This document shows positions 7,978-15,536 of a DNA stretch of 38,501 nucleotides, in pieces. The stretch is from Paulinella micropora (Eukaryota; Cercozoa; Imbricatea; Euglyphida). The translations under genes were made by a program, and so were the position numbers. The number at the start of each line of letters is the position of its first letter. Position 1 is the first letter of the stretch. The notes under the pieces were generated by a model. The model was not told where the DNA came from, did no database searches, and saw nothing but the letters and a program-made list of their open reading frames with translations. The stretch covers positions 452,381 to 490,881 of the forward strand of contig BJOX01000249.1 in the NCBI GenBank assembly GCA_009731375.1, written 5' to 3'.

Positions 7978-9479
7978 TTAACTAATTGAAATAACATTTG
8001 CCTTCACTTGAACCTCTCGCTGAGTAATGGCCACTGTGTAATGGTTGTGAGCATTATTCGCAGTCGTCGCAATGAATTTCCATTGTCGCTCCATAGACAG
8101 GTCAAGTCCGCTAATCTCATTCTGGTCTTTGCTCCACAGCGGACGAGTGTTATCCCAAGCATCACACCAAAACCAGTTATATTTGTATATGTCCGCATTC
8201 AACAAAGCAGAACCCTCAATCTTTGATTTCAAATACATATAGTCTTCTTCTAGGGAGGTATCAATATTAAATTCCTGCTGTCGTGCTCCGTCAAGTGTGG
8301 TGTAAAAACTTACAACCTTAGCCTGTGCTCTGTTATCGTGGTCATAAGCCGTATTCTTTGTTTCAGAATTATTGAAAACAGAGTGATAAATCTTCTTCAA
8401 TCTGCGACCGTGTCCGCTGTCAAATCTCATAATAATGTTTTGTGTTGTGCTTGCTGCGATAGTGTTTTTATACACATAAGGAAAATCAATGTTAAAACTC
8501 ATACCCTCAGGGCTAGCAATCTTCGCCTGAATGGATTGAATGACATCAGGATTAGTTTCAACAGCCAGAAACAAAGCAAGATTAGTAACATCAGCACTGA
8601 CAGCCGTCGCCGCGGAGCCGACATTCGCAGTATTAATAGCAGTCGCCGCACCATTAGTCACTGTATAACTAGATCTGTCAGTAGCACTCCACACAATCCG
8701 CATCGTCAAAATCTCTGGAAACATAATGGTTTTATCAAGAGCGAAAATAGTATTAATAAGCATACTCAAAGGAATTTTCACATTGATAGCGGTGGCGGCA
8801 TTTTCTGCACTACCTACAAGATATTTTGCTTCGTTGTAATTAACATTTACAGGAGAAAGCACGCCAGTCCCGTCAGTCAATGCGGCATCGTTATGACGAC
8901 GAGCACTGATGGGAGGTTCAGCAAACATAGCAAGTGTGCTAGCAGCCACGTTGTTTCCAGCATCAGTCATAGCACGAAAGTTAGTCCTTGTGGCTGCTGC
9001 GGCACTAATGTTAACCAATCCATTCGCATTACACTTTTGAAGCATACAACCGTGTCCAGTAGCGACATCGTGGTTAGGAAGGTCAAGGAAATCCTTCAAA
9101 GATGTCTCAGGCTTCCAAAGCATTTTAGTAACCGTCCCGAGGTTATTAAGGTCGCACAAATAAACACCGCTACGGGTCTGAAGTTGAATTTGTCTAATGG
9201 ATGAAAGGCAGTCCATAAAAATTCTTGAANNNNNNNNNNTATAACAATTATTGAATAAGTGTTGGCGCCCGCTGCTCTCATAGTATAAGTAAAACTCAAA
9301 TAAGACCGAGCGAGATTAAAAGGTCTGCTAATAAGGTCAAAACTTCGTTCTTGTCCGCCAGCAGTGGTGACCTCAAAGGTTCCAGAACCCTCACGTGGAG
9401 CAAGTTTATTCAAACGATACGAAGCACTGATATAATCAGTCTTACTGAAGTCTAATTCTCCGCCGTGTTGAGTTGGCAT
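7978..9479 (-). CDS. MCP: Major capsid protein, double jelly-roll (interrupted by a 10-N gap)
   Basis: Two minus-strand ORFs flanking a 10-N gap (9230-9239) together encode a capsid protein of about 490-500 residues, the usual size for Polinton-like double-jelly-roll capsids. The N-terminal part has DYISASYRLNKLAPREGSGTF and NLARSYLSFTY. The larger part has IRQIQLQTRSGVYL, then IPLSMLINTIFALDKTIMFP and LTMRIVW, a signature strand-loop-strand region of Polinton-like and virophage capsids, and a Trp-rich stretch (YNWFWCDAWDNTRPLW). The capsid forms the icosahedral shell. The gap is probably an assembly artefact, because the sequences on its two sides nearly repeat each other. A palindrome lies 58 nt upstream of the start. 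Confidence 0.93.
9230..9239. other. 10-N assembly gap inside the capsid gene
   Basis: The roughly 16 nt on either side of the N run match each other with about three differences when read in the same direction. This is what unmerged, overlapping contig ends look like, so the real missing length may be zero or negative. Confidence 0.6.
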
Positions 9480-9536
9480 TTTGTTTTTTGATTTTTAGGC
9501 AGTTGAGATTATTAACTAATTCACAAGAATATATTA

Positions 9537-9557
9537 GAAAGATTTTAAAAATCTTTC
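9537..9557. repeat. Palindrome GAAAGATTTT/AAAATCTTTC between penton and capsid genes
   Basis: A near-perfect inverted repeat with arms GAAAGATTTT and AAAATCTTTC lies 35 nt past the penton stop and 58 nt before the capsid start. The same palindrome, also followed by TAATATA on the gene strand, occurs at 13526-13548 before the small basic virion protein. It may act as a 3' end or processing hairpin, or as a late promoter element. Confidence 0.55.
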
Positions 9558-9591
9558 AATAAAAAAATAAATAATTCTAAAATTAAATTAA

Positions 9592-10404
9592 TTACCTAGA
9601 TTTTAATAAATTGAAAAAGGATGTAAATAAATTAAAATAATTAGTCTCTCTGTAAATCAACAATGTCATAACAATACCCAAACCATTAAGATTTATAGCC
9701 TGATCGTTTTCGTCTGTAAGATAAAACCTATATACATTATTTGAACTGGAGGATAATTTCTTACCATACTCTGACCCACTTCCGTCGTATATAACAGCAC
9801 CAAAAGGAATTTCGTTGGCAGTGTATATTTCTTGTAGCACGTGATTATCTCCTTCACCAACTAAGTCTGATTGAAGGTATAAAGTCTTTTCCCCAGTTAG
9901 AATAATTACATTTGGCGATTTAATAAAATCATTAGCAAAGAAATATGTTGAGTTTCTATCAAAACCCATAACCTCGTGAATACGTGTATCACCATCAAAT
10001 ATAAACCGTGGTTGAATACCTCCGTTATTTGAAACACTGAATGTTAATTTACCATCCTCCGCTTCTGTGTTTGTATTGTTGCTTGAGACAACATAAGTAT
10101 AGTCATTCGGACTTTCTGCCGTCAGTACCTCCGACAACTTATTTTTTAAATTGTTCATTGTGTAGTTTCCCTCAGGTATCGTAATTAAAGCCTCATATCC
10201 GTCTTCGCTAAGTGTAAAAGTATTATATGGGGAAGCCACAGAGTAATACGACTTTGGAACATAGATATGAAGAATTTTACAATGTGTGGGATTGTCTAGC
10301 CCCTTCATATTGACTTCGTGTGTAAAGTCGCTGTCTGAGCATGTTATCCTGTTTTTGCTATTGATGTAATAGATACCACTCGCACGACCTCCCTTGTACT
10401 CCAT
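9592..10404 (-). CDS. Penton / minor capsid protein (single jelly-roll)
   Basis: A 270-residue ORF in the same direction as the capsid gene, 112 nt upstream of it. The N-terminus IYYINSKNRITCSDSDFTHE, the segment ILHIYVPKSYYSVASPYNTF and the ITIPEGNYTMNNLKNKLSEVL unit are characteristic of Polinton and virophage penton proteins, which form the pentamers at capsid vertices. The length is typical. The start at 10404 is preceded by a palindromic leader (10409-10487) shared with two other genes. No break is visible. Confidence 0.88.
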   Translation of the reverse strand: MEYKGGRASGIYYINSKNRITCSDSDFTHEVNMKGLDNPTHCKILHIYVPKSYYSVASPYNTFTLSEDGYEALITIPEGNYTMNNLKNKLSEVLTAESPNDYTYVVSSNNTNTEAEDGKLTFSVSNNGGIQPRFIFDGDTRIHEVMGFDRNSTYFFANDFIKSPNVIILTGEKTLYLQSDLVGEGDNHVLQEIYTANEIPFGAVIYDGSGSEYGKKLSSSSNNVYRFYLTDENDQAINLNGLGIVMTLLIYRETNYFNLFTSFFNLLKSR

Positions 10405-10408
10405 GATA

Positions 10409-10487
10409 TTTAGAATTGCGCTTTACTGCCCGAAGGGCGTAATCACTCTACGAGATGGTCGTGCTCCGCACTATCGCTTATTCTAAA
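10409..10487 (-). promoter_or_regulatory. Conserved palindromic leader, copy 1 (penton gene)
   Basis: Read toward the gene, it begins TTTAGAATAAGCGATAGTGCG, continues with an inner GTGC…GCAC hairpin, and ends with GCGCAATTCTAAA four bases before the ATG. The outer arms TTTAGAAT and ATTCTAAA pair with each other. Copies 2 (13067-13119) and 3 (19285-19330) share the arms and the AAGYGAKAGTGCG core. This copy carries about 30 extra nt, including a second hairpin (CGCCCTTCGGGC). Its place directly before start codons suggests a promoter or 5'-UTR element. Confidence 0.7.
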
Positions 10488-10512
10488 AATCGTTTTTTTC
10501 TTTTTCAAAAAA

Positions 10513-11360
10513 TTAATGCTTATTGTAATCCTTAAAAGTGCGTAGCCCCCGATGTTTGTTGAAGACGAAGTCTGAAACAAATATCAAATGTGTATCAAAA
10601 TTACCATAACCATTCTGTGCTTTCAATTTTTCCGCTTCGTCTTCTTTTAAGTCTGTATAGCCACTAGCAAACTTAAATCGGTTGCCTTTCGCCCTCTCCA
10701 TTAAAAACCTCATTGAGTGCCAACCACACGTGTCTGATGTGTCTGATTGTTGCTTTACTTGATTGACCTTCATTAATAAATAACTATCGGGGTGGCTTCG
10801 GTCAATTAGTTGTTTCATTTGTTGTTGAAAGTCTTCAGTCGGTTGATATTCAGCCAAAGGGTCATACACTTCAACACTCCTGTCTTTATCTAGACTTACC
10901 CATATAGCAATCCAATGAGACCCCGCTTGTTTGTGATTGTCCAAATTCATAATAAATCCGTATTGCTTTCTTTTTTCTGGATTTAGTTTGTAAATTTCAT
11001 CACTGGCTATTGCTCCGAGATACCATCCATATTTTTTCATTATACCATCTATTTCATTAGTCATTAAACCGCGACCCTCTCCTGTTTGTTCGTCTGGCTG
11101 TGGCTCGTCTGTCTGTGGTTGCTGTTGCTCTTGCTCTGGCTCAGGTTGCTGTTGCTCTTGCTCTGGCTCTGGTTGCTGTGGTTGTGGCGTCTCCGCGATG
11201 AGTGGCTTTGCCACGATGTGCTCGGGGGTATGGTAGGGGGTGGAACCCCCTCCAGTGGCATTCCTTCATCAATATTCAAATCCTTTGAAACTTGTTTATC
11301 TAAATTCGGATCAGAAGTCATTTTGTTAGTTAGAGTATTTACAAAATCATGTTTGTTCAT
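10513..11360 (-). CDS. PRO: Adenain-like cysteine protease (maturation protease), N-terminus frameshifted
   Basis: The catalytic part (ORF from 11214) contains the adenovirus-protease/Ulp1-type set of residues: His in GSHWIAIWV (residue 100), Asp in VEVYDPL (118), Gln near 155 in KQQSDTSDTCGW, and Cys at 163. Such proteases cleave capsid and core proteins during virion maturation. The natural start is probably ATG 11360 (MNKHDFVNTLTNKM), in a different frame. One missing base in the G/C runs at 11224-11250 would connect the two frames, and protease N-termini of similar type occur in Polintons. A Gln/Glu/Pro linker with a 27-bp duplication separates the N-terminus from the catalytic domain. 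It sits between the penton gene and a coiled-coil protein. Confidence 0.88.
11117..11170. repeat. 27-bp tandem duplication in the protease linker
   Basis: Two nearly identical 27-bp units (11117-11143 and 11144-11170) encode two nine-residue Gln/Pro/Glu units. A third partial unit (GGTTGCTGTGG) follows. This in-frame repeat makes the linker length likely to vary among copies. Confidence 0.75.
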
Positions 11361-11383
11361 TGTGTGTTTCCAATCTTTGCGGG

Positions 11384-11867
11384 CTAAGTATTTTTTATTT
11401 TCGCTATTGAAAATACCTTATCAATTAATTCTTCTAATGTCTTCGCTCCACTACCTTTTTGCACATTAATACCCATATAATCTTCATATCTAGCATAATC
11501 CGCTACTTTTCTTTTTACGTTTTCCTTTTCATTTCCAACATCAATATTAAACCTTTTAATCATGTCAATAATCCACTTTGAAGTGTCTTTGTAATTTAAT
11601 GTTTTATGTCCATCACTATCTAGTCTCCTTTTTAAAGCTTGTGCTAACTCTTTTATAGTAATGGTTGGGTGATAAGTTTTTGAAAATGCTGATATTAAAA
11701 ATTGATTAATTTGTAAATGTTCAAAATACTTACCCTTTTCTTCTGCCTTCTTTTCTTCCTTTTCAAGTTTTTCTTTATATTCTTCTGCTAACTTTTTCTG
11801 TTCTTCTAAAGACGTTGCTGTGGCTATAGCCATCTGAATATCTTGACTGGCTTTTTGTAAGTCTTTA
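11384..11867 (-). CDS. Coiled-coil viral protein, 5' part lost in gap
   Basis: The frame is open from the gap edge at 11867 to the stop at 11384. The internal Met at 11833 is not necessarily the start, because KDLQKASQDIQ precedes it in the same frame. Residues near the start form a strong coiled coil (EEQKKLAEEYKEKLEKEEKKAEEK). A helical region follows (INQFLISAFSKTYHPTITIKE, WIIDMIKRFNIDV) and ends near IAKIKNT. No enzymatic motif is visible. It lies 23 nt upstream of the protease start, and may be the C-terminal part of the same protein whose N-terminus lies on the other side of the gap (12725-13059). An internal virion protein is a reasonable guess. Confidence 0.6.
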
Positions 11868-12724
11868 NNNNNNNNNNNNNNNNNNNNNNNNNNNNNNNNN
11901 NNNNNNNNNNNNNNNNNNNNNNNNNNNNNNNNNNNNNNNNNNNNNNNNNNNNNNNNNNNNNNNNNNNNNNNNNNNNNNNNNNNNNNNNNNNNNNNNNNNN
12001 NNNNNNNNNNNNNNNNNNNNNNNNNNNNNNNNNNNNNNNNNNNNNNNNNNNNNNNNNNNNNNNNNNNNNNNNNNNNNNNNNNNNNNNNNNNNNNNNNNNN
12101 NNNNNNNNNNNNNNNNNNNNNNNNNNNNNNNNNNNNNNNNNNNNNNNNNNNNNNNNNNNNNNNNNNNNNNNNNNNNNNNNNNNNNNNNNNNNNNNNNNNN
12201 NNNNNNNNNNNNNNNNNNNNNNNNNNNNNNNNNNNNNNNNNNNNNNNNNNNNNNNNNNNNNNNNNNNNNNNNNNNNNNNNNNNNNNNNNNNNNNNNNNNN
12301 NNNNNNNNNNNNNNNNNNNNNNNNNNNNNNNNNNNNNNNNNNNNNNNNNNNNNNNNNNNNNNNNNNNNNNNNNNNNNNNNNNNNNNNNNNNNNNNNNNNN
12401 NNNNNNNNNNNNNNNNNNNNNNNNNNNNNNNNNNNNNNNNNNNNNNNNNNNNNNNNNNNNNNNNNNNNNNNNNNNNNNNNNNNNNNNNNNNNNNNNNNNN
12501 NNNNNNNNNNNNNNNNNNNNNNNNNNNNNNNNNNNNNNNNNNNNNNNNNNNNNNNNNNNNNNNNNNNNNNNNNNNNNNNNNNNNNNNNNNNNNNNNNNNN
12601 NNNNNNNNNNNNNNNNNNNNNNNNNNNNNNNNNNNNNNNNNNNNNNNNNNNNNNNNNNNNNNNNNNNNNNNNNNNNNNNNNNNNNNNNNNNNNNNNNNNN
12701 NNNNNNNNNNNNNNNNNNNNNNNN
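11868..12724. other. 857-N assembly gap in the morphogenesis block
   Basis: Unsequenced. Minus-strand coding frames enter from both sides, so the gap probably lies inside one coding region or spans two adjacent ones. The frames on the two sides do not agree at this gap length, which may only be estimated. Confidence 0.95.
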
Positions 12725-13059
12725 TTCTTCTTTTCCTTTTCTTCCTCGTCATGTATTAACTCATATTTCTTTTGTAAGTTGCTTTGTATCTGGTTTCGGT
12801 TCTCGTGTTCAAGACGATTGAAATCAGATTTGATTATTTTTTCTCTTGGTTTACGACCCTGCCTTTGTGGCCTCTGCTTACCAATATATTTCAAAAACAA
12901 CTTAACGATTTGAAGTGTGCTCATATCATTTGTTTTCTTACCAAAATTAAGATAATATTTTTTACCCTTCTGGATAATTTACGGTCTCCCGCTCTTATTC
13001 CTATAAACCCGCGGGGGTCTTACCTTAGCCTTTTTCTTATTAGTCTTTTTAGCGACCAT
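12725..13059 (-). pseudogene. Basic coiled-coil viral protein with an in-frame TAA, runs into gap
   Basis: ATG at 13059 opens a very basic N-terminus (MVAKKTNKKKAKVRPPRVYR). After 26 codons a TAA (12979-12981) interrupts it. Downstream the same frame stays open, with clearly protein-like sequence (IIQKGKKYYLNFGKK, then MSTLQIVKLFLKYIG and a helical Glu/Lys-rich region) into the gap. The simplest reading is one gene with a single nonsense change. Alternatively a 26-residue peptide and a second protein starting at 12924 are both real. A copy of the palindromic leader ends eight bases before the ATG, which supports 13059 as the genuine start. The basic character suggests a core or DNA-associated protein. 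Confidence 0.6.
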
Positions 13060-13066
13060 TGTATAG

Positions 13067-13119
13067 ATAGTTTAGAATTGCGTTTCGTGCTATCGCACTC
13101 TCACTTATTCTAAACTATC
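13067..13119 (-). promoter_or_regulatory. Conserved palindromic leader, copy 2
   Basis: The arms GATAGTTTAGAAT (13067-13079) and ATTCTAAACTATC (13107-13119) are a perfect 13-bp inverted repeat. Between them, read toward the gene, is AAGTGAGAGTGCGATAGCACG with its own small GTGC…GCAC hairpin. The element ends eight bases before ATG 13059. It shares the outer arms and the inner core with copies 1 and 3. Confidence 0.75.
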
Positions 13120-13207
13120 GTTTTTTTATTTTAGGGAAAAATAATGTTCATCGATGTTTTGTGATGACGAAGTCAGAACAAAATATCATCATTTAATGAA
13201 ACACGTT

Positions 13208-13519
13208 TTATCTGAACTTTACAGCACCTCCTCGTTGCTTACCATACCCCAGTCTTGATGCTACAGCACCAACACTACCAGCGTAAGGCACCCCGACACT
13301 ACTTAATGCTCCCGCAGTCCTTGAGATTAACTTATTACCGCGAAGAAATTTATCAACGGCCATTGCGGTTTTTCCGACCTTTGCCCAGTTAATCTTTCCT
13401 CCCTTTTGCCCACATCCCTTCTTCTTAGTTTTCTTTTTTCCTCCCTTCTGTGGCATTGATGGATTGTATCCGATGTTATATCCTGATGGTTGTGAAATTA
13501 TCACTGGTGATACTGGCAT
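13208..13519 (-). CDS. Small basic glycine-rich virion protein (adenovirus pVI/pX-like type)
   Basis: A 103-residue protein. It has a Lys/Gly-rich middle (QKGGKKKTKKKGCGQKGGK) and a C-terminal motif LISRTAGALSSVGVPYAGSV followed by ASRLGYGKQRGG. This Leu-Gly-x-x-Gly-x-Pro-x-Ala-Gly / LGYG-basic-Gly-Gly pattern recurs in small virion proteins of Polinton-like viruses and adintoviruses, which have been compared with adenovirus internal proteins pVI or pX. A role in membrane penetration or genome condensation is inferred from those relatives. The start at 13519 is directly preceded by TAATAT and a palindrome (13526-13548). Confidence 0.72.
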   Translation of the reverse strand: MPVSPVIISQPSGYNIGYNPSMPQKGGKKKTKKKGCGQKGGKINWAKVGKTAMAVDKFLRGNKLISRTAGALSSVGVPYAGSVGAVASRLGYGKQRGGAVKFR

Positions 13520-13525
13520 ATATTA

Positions 13526-13548
13526 GAAAGATTTTTAAAAAATCTTTC
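13526..13548. repeat. Palindrome GAAAGATTTTT/AAAAATCTTTC before the small basic virion gene
   Basis: The arms are 11 bp on each side. The palindrome lies 7 nt before ATG 13519 and 84 nt past the ATPase stop. With the flanking TAATATA it is nearly identical to the palindrome at 9537-9557 before the capsid gene. Confidence 0.6.
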
Positions 13549-13604
13549 AGCAAAAATAAAAAATAATTATAATTTCTAAAAATACTATTTTAATCTGAAA
13601 TTGA

Positions 13605-13648
13605 AGTTAGTTCCGCAAGCGGGACAACTAACTATCGCAAGCGATAGT
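13605..13648. terminator. Two overlapping hairpins at the 3' end of the ATPase gene
   Basis: ACTATCGCAAGCGATAGT (13631-13648) is a palindrome with an AA centre that spans the last ATPase codons. AGTTAGTT (13605-13612) pairs with AACTAACT (13626-13633) around CCGCAAGCGGG. The two stems share bases and so exclude each other. They may serve as a transcript-end or processing signal. Confidence 0.45.
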
Positions 13649-14449
13649 TGAAGTTTTTTCTTAACTCATCATCAACACTTGAAACATAAAGAAAATTAAA
13701 TCTCTCCTTTGTTGCTTCGTGATACTTTTGAATAAAGTAATCAAAGTCAAAAGATAGGTCTAAGTGTTTATACACGAGTTCCATTTTGTCCTGAGACTGG
13801 CTTGGAAAGATTAATAGATAATCTAACTGCTTAATGGCTTCTGGCCGTAGGTCATTCAAATACTGACTAGACATAATCACCTTTGATTTATAGTGTCTGT
13901 TCTTTTTTAGCAAATCACTTACGGACTTGTCTCTTAATCCACTCCCTAAATCGTCCAAAACAAAAACAACCTCTGGAGTTATATACTTACTCGGCCTTTC
14001 TTTTGCCTCTGCGGTGCTCTGTTTCTTTTTTTCTTCTTTTCCAAAGTATAAAAATTGTGGCTTCTCTATTTCTTCTTCATCTTTGATTTCTCCTTCGTGT
14101 TGCTCGTCATGTCTGTTCAGTTTGTCTAACTCATAATCAATGACATTTACACCATCTGATTTAAGAAAGGTATATATTGCCATCGGGTTGCCTCTGTTCT
14201 TAAAGTGCTTTACCATTGCTTTATAAATGTAGTCCTTGTGTATTGTTGAAGCAATAATGACAATACGGGTTTTTCTGTCTGTTGTCCGTTTCAGTATTTC
14301 AAAGAGTGCTGTCGTCTTACCGCTCTTCTTACGGGCAAGTAGAAATATGTTGGCATACGGCTCATTAAATAATTTATAACCCTTTGCTTTTTATCTCCGT
14401 TTCCATCCTGCTTCACAGGCTTAACTTTGACATTGTTTATTTTCTCCAT
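13632..14449 (-). CDS. A32/FtsK-HerA-type genome-packaging ATPase, frameshifted near the N-terminus
   Basis: The frame beginning at ATG 14449 (MEKINNVKVKPVKQDGNGDK) changes at a five-T run (14388-14392). One additional base there would lead directly into KGYKLFNEPYANIFLLA. Next come the Walker A motif ARKKSGKTT, IVIIASTIHKDY, Walker B VVFVLDDLG, and the sensor-like SKVIMSSQYLNDLRPE. The gene reads to the stop at 13632. The total of about 272 residues suits Polinton packaging ATPases, which drive genome translocation into the capsid. An acidic, Glu/Lys-rich insertion lies between the Walker motifs. The gene is flanked by hairpins on both sides. Confidence 0.88.
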
Positions 14450-14460
14450 CCTATATTCTA

Positions 14461-14516
14461 CGCAACGAATTCGTTGCGGATAAATCCGCAACAATCTGGG
14501 TAGGTTTCACCTACCC
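14461..14516. repeat. Cluster of three hairpins in front of the ATPase gene
   Basis: CGCAACGAATTCGTTGCG (14461-14478) is a perfect palindrome. GTTGCGGAT and ATCCGCAAC (14473-14492) form a second stem that overlaps it. GGGTAGGT and ACCTACCC (14498-14516) form a third, which reaches the last codons of the upstream gene (stop at 14511). The first two stems are mutually exclusive. TAGAATATAGG follows, directly before ATG 14449. Confidence 0.6.
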
Positions 14517-14873
14517 TACGAATTCCAAACACACAACAATTCGGCCCGCTAAATTTCCTGTGTCAATATTTCCGCTGTCGGTTTCAAGGACTTTAAATGT
14601 ATATTGTCCGTCAGTCCATCCGACAACACCCAAATTATAACCGAGATTTGAAATGTTTGCTGTGGTGCTGTCCGCAAATGTTCCAATAATTCCAATTCTA
14701 TCCATGTAAAGAATTCTGGTTTTGGTTTCGGTCTGGTCGTTCATATAGTGGATAAATTTTACATTGATTTTGGTGGGTGTGAATGACATTTGAATATTTT
14801 TATTAAATGTTTTGCTTCCTCCAGCAAAATCATTGCTCAGAAAAATAATCTTTTGGTATTTGTGCTCCGTCAT
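14511..14873 (-). CDS. Unknown 120-residue viral protein, beta-rich
   Basis: I do not recognise this ORF. It begins MTEHKYQKIIFLSNDFAGGS and alternates short hydrophobic strands with polar turns (INVKFIHYMNDQTET, RILYMDRIGIIGTF, GRIVVCLEF), so a compact beta fold is likely. It has no signal peptide, membrane segment or catalytic motif. It sits in the structural block between ATPase and membrane protein, with 61 nt between its stop and the ATPase start, so a minor virion protein is plausible. Its leader contains AAGCACGAAGTG, the same 12-mer found inside the palindromic leader at 19285-19330. Confidence 0.65.
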   Translation of the reverse strand: MTEHKYQKIIFLSNDFAGGSKTFNKNIQMSFTPTKINVKFIHYMNDQTETKTRILYMDRIGIIGTFADSTTANISNLGYNLGVVGWTDGQYTFKVLETDSGNIDTGNLAGRIVVCLEFVG

Positions 14874-14936
14874 TCTGACTACGCTTGCTTCGCCACTTCG
14901 TGCTTTGTGGTTAAAATATATAAATATAGATATAAG

Positions 14937-15188
14937 ATGATAAAAATTTTATTAATATTTGTTTGGTCTGTGTTAGGTCGGACTGCCTGCGACTTTTACT
15001 CACGGATAAGTGAAAAAAAGAATATAAGTTGTGTTTATTGTATTCAAAAAGGTATAGATACTAAATTTAAATGTGTGTATAAGCTAATGTCAGATTGGTG
15101 TATTAGTTTTGATGAAGCCATTCCTTTAATGTGCTCAAATGATGATATGTGGTATATGACACATATATACGAATGTTTATTTCTTTGA
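14937..15188 (+). CDS. Small secreted cysteine-rich protein, opposite strand to the structural block
   Basis: An 83-residue ORF. The start at 14937 is chosen because a TATA-like TATATAAATATAG precedes it and because the N-terminus MIKILLIFVWSVLGRTACDF then looks like a signal peptide with likely cleavage near residue 15-17. The mature part has seven Cys residues, including SCVYC and DWC, and is rich in Trp/Tyr/Met, so a disulphide-bonded secreted or virion-surface peptide is possible. The open frame extends upstream to 14790, but that part overlaps the neighbouring gene. The 3' end overlaps the convergent membrane-protein gene by 12 nt. I recognise no family. Confidence 0.55.
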   Translation: MIKILLIFVWSVLGRTACDFYSRISEKKNISCVYCIQKGIDTKFKCVYKLMSDWCISFDEAIPLMCSNDDMWYMTHIYECLFL

Positions 15189-15536
15189 AGAAGGTGATGG
15201 AAGGCAAATACCGATAAGCAATGTCAAAATTCCGACATAAGTGTTGGCTACCTCACAGGGTAAGTTCTTTTCAGATAGCCTTACGATACAAAGGGTTATA
15301 ATGGAGATAATGATACCCATTTGAAATAAGTATTTAATAAGTCGGCTGTCTGTCGGTCTGTTTTTTATACAACAACAATTCCAGTTATCTTCCAATTCGT
15401 GCTCTACTTTTTTTTCCTCAGTCTTTAGTTCTACTTCAAGAACACGAGACTTTAATTCGGGAGTTAGTTCGCCATCCATATCCATAATAGGTGGGGGTCT
15501 ATGAAGTCTGGTTGTATTATTGTTTGACATTGTCAA
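15177..15536 (-). CDS. Viral membrane protein with conserved two-segment LPSP tail
   Basis: A 119-residue ORF. The N-terminal half is cytosolic-looking and charged (LTPELKSRVLEVELKTEEKK). Two hydrophobic segments follow: LIKYLFQMGIIISIITLCIV and TYVGILTLLIGICLPSP. The second, ending in a Leu-Pro-Ser-Pro motif, resembles a short membrane module that recurs in Polinton-like viruses and giant-virus relatives. A Cys cluster (NWNCCCIKNRP) precedes the first segment. The start overlaps the fibre gene's end by 20 nt, suggesting joint expression. A role in virion or host membranes is inferred. The frame is intact. Confidence 0.65.
   Translation of the reverse strand: MTMSNNNTTRLHRPPPIMDMDGELTPELKSRVLEVELKTEEKKVEHELEDNWNCCCIKNRPTDSRLIKYLFQMGIIISIITLCIVRLSEKNLPCEVANTYVGILTLLIGICLPSPSSKK

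Noticed and set aside
8338-9204. Long plus-strand ORF of 288 codons
   Set aside because: It lies antisense to the capsid gene and has no protein-like composition (His/Ser/Arg-rich shadow). The minus strand carries recognised capsid motifs.
11064-11360. Separate 98-codon gene upstream of the protease
   Set aside because: Only its first part (to about 11,240) looks like protein. The rest is the out-of-frame copy of the Gln/Glu linker, so it is better read as the frameshifted N-terminus of the protease.
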